Below are positions 60,839 through 64,000 of a stretch of 64,000 bases of DNA, one piece after another; the stretch's first letter is position 1; each line of letters starts with the position of its first letter. Under the pieces are notes generated by a model. That model ran no database searches. It was given only the letters and a program-made list of their open reading frames with translations, and was not told where the DNA came from. Both the position numbers and the translations under genes were made by a program. This DNA is from a bacterium (GTDB lineage: Bacteria; Myxococcota; UBA727; JAUIJE01). The stretch lies in assembly GCA_030431455.1 (NCBI GenBank), contig JAUIJE010000002.1, positions 443,294 to 507,293 of the forward strand. Direction: 5' to 3'.

Positions 60839-60873
60839 GCAGATCCCCGCCGGGGGCGACCACGCTGATCTGC
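60839..60873. promoter_or_regulatory. Second inverted repeat in the same divergent region
   Basis: GCAGATC (60839-60845) and GATCTGC (60867-60873) with 21 bases between. It lies 36 bases ahead of the epimerase start. Possible operator; no regulator gene is adjacent. Confidence 0.35.
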
Positions 60874-60908
60874 GCCACGGCCGCGCCTTCCCGGGCATCC
60901 AACCGCGC

Positions 60909-61898
60909 ATGACCCGAGCGACAACCTTCGTGGCCGGCGCGACCGGTTTTGTCGGCGACCGCCTGGTGCGGCGCCTGGCCGCGGCCGGCCACCGGGTGCG
61001 CGGGGGCTCACGGCACCCCGGCCCCGCCGCCCGCCGGCACCCCGCGTTCGACTGGGTGCACCACGACGCCCAGGACGCGGACAGCACCCGGCGGGCCTTG
61101 CGGGGCGTGCGCACCGCCTACTACCTCGTGCACGGCATGGCCGATGGCGCGGGGTACGCCGCGCGCGAAGCCGACGCCGCGCGCATCTTCGCCCGTGGGG
61201 CCGCGGCCGCGGGCGTGGAGCGCATCATCTACCTCGGGGGGGTGCGGCCCACCGGGCCCTGTTCGGTGCACCTGCAAAGCCGGCTGACCACCGGCGAAAT
61301 CTTGCGCGGCGGTGCGGTGCCCGCCCTCGAGCTGCGCGCGGGCATGATCGTCGGCGCGGGGAGCGCCTCGTGGCGCATCTGCCGCGACGTGGCCACGCGC
61401 CTGCCGGTCATGGTGGTGCCCCCTTGGCTCAAGCACCGTTCGCAACCCGTGGCCATCGACGACGTCATCGTGGCCCTCGTGGCCGCCGCAGACCTCTCGG
61501 GGGATGGGCCCGGGGTGTTCGACCTGCCGGGTCCAGAAACATTGCGGGGGGTGGACGTGCTCCGCCGGGTCGCGCGGGCCTATGGGGTCCAGACCGTGTT
61601 CGTGGATGTGCCCGGCTTGCCCCGCGAGGTGGCCGGCCGCGGCCTCGGGGTGCTCAGTGGGGCCGACCCCGCGCTGTCGCGCGAGCTCGTCGAGGGCCTG
61701 GCCGCCGACCTGGTCGCCACCGAAGAGAGCCTGTGGGCCCACATCGACCACGCGCCGATGTCGTTCGCCGATGCGGTGGCCACCGCCCGGGCCCAAGAAC
61801 AGGCCCCGGGCCTCGGCGCCCTGCTTTTCGAGCGGGCGGTGGGCAAAGCTGCAGCCGCATTGTGGGCGCGTCTGCCCGCTGGGCTGTCGTCGGGCTGA
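60909..61898 (+). CDS. NAD(P)-binding atypical SDR / nucleoside-diphosphate-sugar epimerase-like protein
   Basis: 329 residues. N-terminal FVAGATGFVGDRLVRRL (Rossmann, GxxGxxG), then YYLVHGMADGAGYA and LGGVRPTG. The catalytic YxxxK is absent (SRLTTGEIL is in its place), as in the atypical-5 SDRs that bind NADP but act as oxidoreductases or sensors. Such proteins usually sit beside isoprenoid or lipid genes. Four bases ahead of a phytoene-desaturase-like gene: an operon. Confidence 0.86.
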   Translation: MTRATTFVAGATGFVGDRLVRRLAAAGHRVRGGSRHPGPAARRHPAFDWVHHDAQDADSTRRALRGVRTAYYLVHGMADGAGYAAREADAARIFARGAAAAGVERIIYLGGVRPTGPCSVHLQSRLTTGEILRGGAVPALELRAGMIVGAGSASWRICRDVATRLPVMVVPPWLKHRSQPVAIDDVIVALVAAADLSGDGPGVFDLPGPETLRGVDVLRRVARAYGVQTVFVDVPGLPREVAGRGLGVLSGADPALSRELVEGLAADLVATEESLWAHIDHAPMSFADAVATARAQEQAPGLGALLFERAVGKAAAALWARLPAGLSSG

Positions 61899-61901
61899 GC
61901 G

Positions 61902-63380
61902 ATGGCCGCACCGGGCTTCGACGTGGCGGTGGTGGGCGCGGGCTTTGGCGGCATGGCCGCGGCCCTGGACCTGGCCGAACGCGGGGCGTCGGTGGTCCTG
62001 CTCGAGGCCCTGCGCTACCCCGGCGGGTGCGCGTCCACGTTCGTGCGCGGGGGCGTACGCTACGAAAGCGGGGCCACGCTCTTTTCCGGCCTCGGGCCCG
62101 GCCAGCTGTTCACGTCGTGGATCGAACGCCACCGCCTCGATGTGCGCACCACATTGCTCGACCCGCTCATCGAGCTGCGCGGCGATTTTGCCCCCGTGGT
62201 CATCGGGCAGGACAAGGCCCGGCTGGTGGCTGACCTCGCCGCGGGGGCGGGCCCCGGGGCCGACGGGGTGCGCGGCTTTTTCGCCACCCAAGGGCGGGCG
62301 GCGGACACCCTGTGGGCCCTCTTCGACGACCCCGCGCTGTTGCCGCCCCTCGGGGGCGCGGCCCTCGGCCGGCACCTGCTGCGAAGCCCCGGCTATGCCC
62401 GGTTGCTCCCCTGGATGGGCCAGCCCCTGGGCAAGCTCATCGCCCGCACCGGCCTTGTCGACCGCCGCACCCGCGCCTTTTTGAACGCCACCTGCCAAAT
62501 CACCGTGCAATGCCCCGCCGACGAAGCCGAGGCGCCGTTCGCGATGGCCGCGCTCGACTACCCGTTTCGCGGCACCGGCCACGTCGAGGGCGGCATCGGG
62601 CAGCTCGCCGAAGCCGTGCTCGGGGCGATCGAGGCCACCGGCGGCGAGGTGCGCCGCGCCCGGCGGGTCACGCGCATCGAGGGGGACGGGCCCGGCTATT
62701 CTCTGTTGACCAGCAAAGGCGAGACGGTGCGGGCCCGCGCGGTGGTGGCCAACCTGCTCCCCGCGGCGCTGGCCAAGTGTCTGGCCGAGGAGGCCCCCGG
62801 GCTCGCCCCGAAACGAGCCGCGGTCGAGCGCGGGTGGGGCGCGGCCATGCTCTACCGGGTGGCGCGCGCCCCGGCTTCGGCCCCCCAAGCGGCCCACCAC
62901 CTCGCGCTCATCGACGACGACCAGGCCCCGCTCGACCACGGCAACCACGTGTTCTTGTCCATCAGCGGGGCGGACGAAGACCGCGGGGTGCCGCCCGGTC
63001 ACCGCACCATCACCGCCTCGACCCACGTCGACGCGGCCGGGTGGGCCGGCCTGCCCCCCGGCGAACAAGCCCGGGTGGTCGACGACGTGCACCGCCGGAT
63101 GCGGGCCACCATCGCGCGCCGGGCCCCGGCCTGGGCCGCGGGCACGGTCTCGGAGCTGACCGCGTCGCCGCGCACCTTCGCGCGGTTTGTGGGCCGGCCG
63201 GGGGGCTTTGTCGGGGGCGTGCCCAAACGCGCGTCGCGGGCGCACTACCGCGGGCTGTTCCCGCGCCCGGTGCGGCCGGGCCTGTACATCGTCGGGGACG
63301 CGGTGTTTCCCGGCCAGAGCACCCTCGCGTGCGCGTTGGGGGGCCTCCGCACCGCGGCCCACCTGGCGCACACGCTGTGA
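61902..63380 (+). CDS. FAD-dependent phytoene-desaturase/CrtI-like oxidoreductase
   Basis: 492 residues. FAD-binding VVGAGFGGMAAALDLAERGASVVLLE at the N-terminus (residues 9-34), the TGGCAS-like segment YPGGCASTFVRG, then a central substrate region, and a C-terminal FAD motif GLYIVGDAVFPGQSTLACALGGLRTA. CrtI/CrtN or all-trans-retinol 13,14-reductase family; substrate probably a carotenoid or polyprenyl chain. The downstream stop is 48 bases before a methyltransferase gene; upstream epimerase-like gene forms an operon with it. Confidence 0.9.
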   Translation: MAAPGFDVAVVGAGFGGMAAALDLAERGASVVLLEALRYPGGCASTFVRGGVRYESGATLFSGLGPGQLFTSWIERHRLDVRTTLLDPLIELRGDFAPVVIGQDKARLVADLAAGAGPGADGVRGFFATQGRAADTLWALFDDPALLPPLGGAALGRHLLRSPGYARLLPWMGQPLGKLIARTGLVDRRTRAFLNATCQITVQCPADEAEAPFAMAALDYPFRGTGHVEGGIGQLAEAVLGAIEATGGEVRRARRVTRIEGDGPGYSLLTSKGETVRARAVVANLLPAALAKCLAEEAPGLAPKRAAVERGWGAAMLYRVARAPASAPQAAHHLALIDDDQAPLDHGNHVFLSISGADEDRGVPPGHRTITASTHVDAAGWAGLPPGEQARVVDDVHRRMRATIARRAPAWAAGTVSELTASPRTFARFVGRPGGFVGGVPKRASRAHYRGLFPRPVRPGLYIVGDAVFPGQSTLACALGGLRTAAHLAHTL

Positions 63381-63428
63381 CCGCGGCGCCCGGTTGTGAC
63401 CGGGCCGCGACAGGGGCAGCGTGCGGCC

Positions 63429-64000
63429 ATGACCCACCCCCCCGAAGACGAGCTGGCCGCGACCATGGACTGTGAGCCCACGCTGGTGCCGGTGCTCGAG
63501 CAGCTGTTCACAGATTTGGACGCGCTGTCGTTGCCGGCCGGTGACCTGCTCGCGCTCTATCCCGACGAGGTCCCGGCCCGGGTCTTGGACCTCGGGTGTG
63601 GCAAGGGGGCGCTGGGGCGCGCGCTCGCGGGCCGGGGCGCGGAGGTGCTCGGGGTCGACGGCCACGCGGCGTTTCTGCACGAGGCCGAGGCCCGGGTCAC
63701 GGCCGCGGGCCTGGCCGACCGGTGCCGGTATGTCGCGGGGGACATCCGCACCCCCACCGCCTGGGGCACGGGGTGGCCGGCGGTGTTGTGGCTCGGGCTC
63801 GGCGAACTCATCGGCCCCCTCGACGAGACCCTGGCCGCGCTGCGCCCGGTGTTGGCCGCGGGGGGCGAGGTGGTGCTCGACGACGCCCACCTGCGCGACG
63901 CCGACGAGGGGCTCGCCGACCTCGGGGTCCAGACCGAAGACGAGATGCGCGCCACCATCGACGCGGCCGGCTTCGACCTGGTGACCATGCGGCGGCTGGA
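63429..64000 (+). CDS. SAM-dependent methyltransferase (3' end outside the window)
   Basis: 190 residues visible from ATG 63429. Motif I RVLDLGCGKGALGRAL near residue 52, acidic VLGVDGHAAFLHEAE (about 74), RCRYVAGDIRTPTAW, and the post-motif ALRPVLAAGGEVVLDDAH. Class I small-molecule methyltransferase. The right edge cuts off the C-terminal quarter, so substrate cannot be judged. Confidence 0.85.
   Translation, partial: MTHPPEDELAATMDCEPTLVPVLEQLFTDLDALSLPAGDLLALYPDEVPARVLDLGCGKGALGRALAGRGAEVLGVDGHAAFLHEAEARVTAAGLADRCRYVAGDIRTPTAWGTGWPAVLWLGLGELIGPLDETLAALRPVLAAGGEVVLDDAHLRDADEGLADLGVQTEDEMRATIDAAGFDLVTMRRL

Overview
The window is about 70% GC and carries many predicted lipoproteins with long Gly-Asp (GD) linkers, a YVTN-propeller/di-haem cytochrome, Myxococcus-type cysteine-rich repeats, a DUF1552/DUF1592 pair and many one-component regulators. 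This combination suggests a myxobacterium-like bacterium (Myxococcota, perhaps the Nannocystis/Enhygromyxa side). That placement is inference from protein style; no rRNA or tRNA gene is present to confirm it.

Layout. 1-5.3 kb: ABC-F ATPase (cut by the window edge), an SRPBCC-ArsR operon with two matching operators, an SDR enzyme, a lipoprotein and a membrane protein. 5.4-10.4 kb: a divergent cluster of a desuccinylase/aspartoacylase-like exported enzyme, an inactive-transglutaminase 7TM protein, a RimK-like ATP-grasp ligase and an exported HExxH metallopeptidase. 10.5-12.3 kb: an ammonia-type NAD synthetase between two unknown genes. 12.3-21.1 kb: housekeeping and regulatory genes (Dus, RRM protein, two LysR, AraC-GyrI, cupin, SDR, DoxX). 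21.2-34.6 kb: mostly envelope proteins (YVTN/c-haem lipoprotein, kelch lipoprotein, L-domain-like lipoprotein, DUF1552 plus DUF1592), with an S33 hydrolase-TetR operon, a GST and small proteins between. 34.6-35.0 kb is the only gene-free stretch over 300 bases and holds a 95-bp direct repeat. 35.0-43.6 kb: P-loop kinase-like protein, TetR plus C45 acyltransferase, three tandem paralogues of unknown function, two GD lipoproteins and HemJ. 43.8-50.3 kb: a 1041-residue transglutaminase-fold protein, a peptidoglycan-binding-domain protein and membrane proteins. 50.3-64 kb: methyltransferase-AraC pair, a degenerate metallo-beta-lactamase-fold protein, a TPR and Cys-rich lipoprotein pair, a second Cys-rich lipoprotein, SGNH hydrolase and MAPEG, a lipoprotein, and an epimerase/phytoene-desaturase-like/methyltransferase run cut by the right edge.

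Most striking non-gene signals: (1) a roughly 75-bp repeat found three times directly behind stop codons, in the same orientation as the upstream gene, whose first stem shows compensatory base changes; (2) an 11-bp near-palindrome CARTGSCAYTG occurring seven times, mostly in coding DNA and using otherwise rare codons; (3) a 27-bp tandem repeat that multiplies the ribosome-binding site and start codon of the S33 hydrolase gene; (4) perfect operators next to their likely regulator genes (ArsR, AcrR-like TetR, second TetR).
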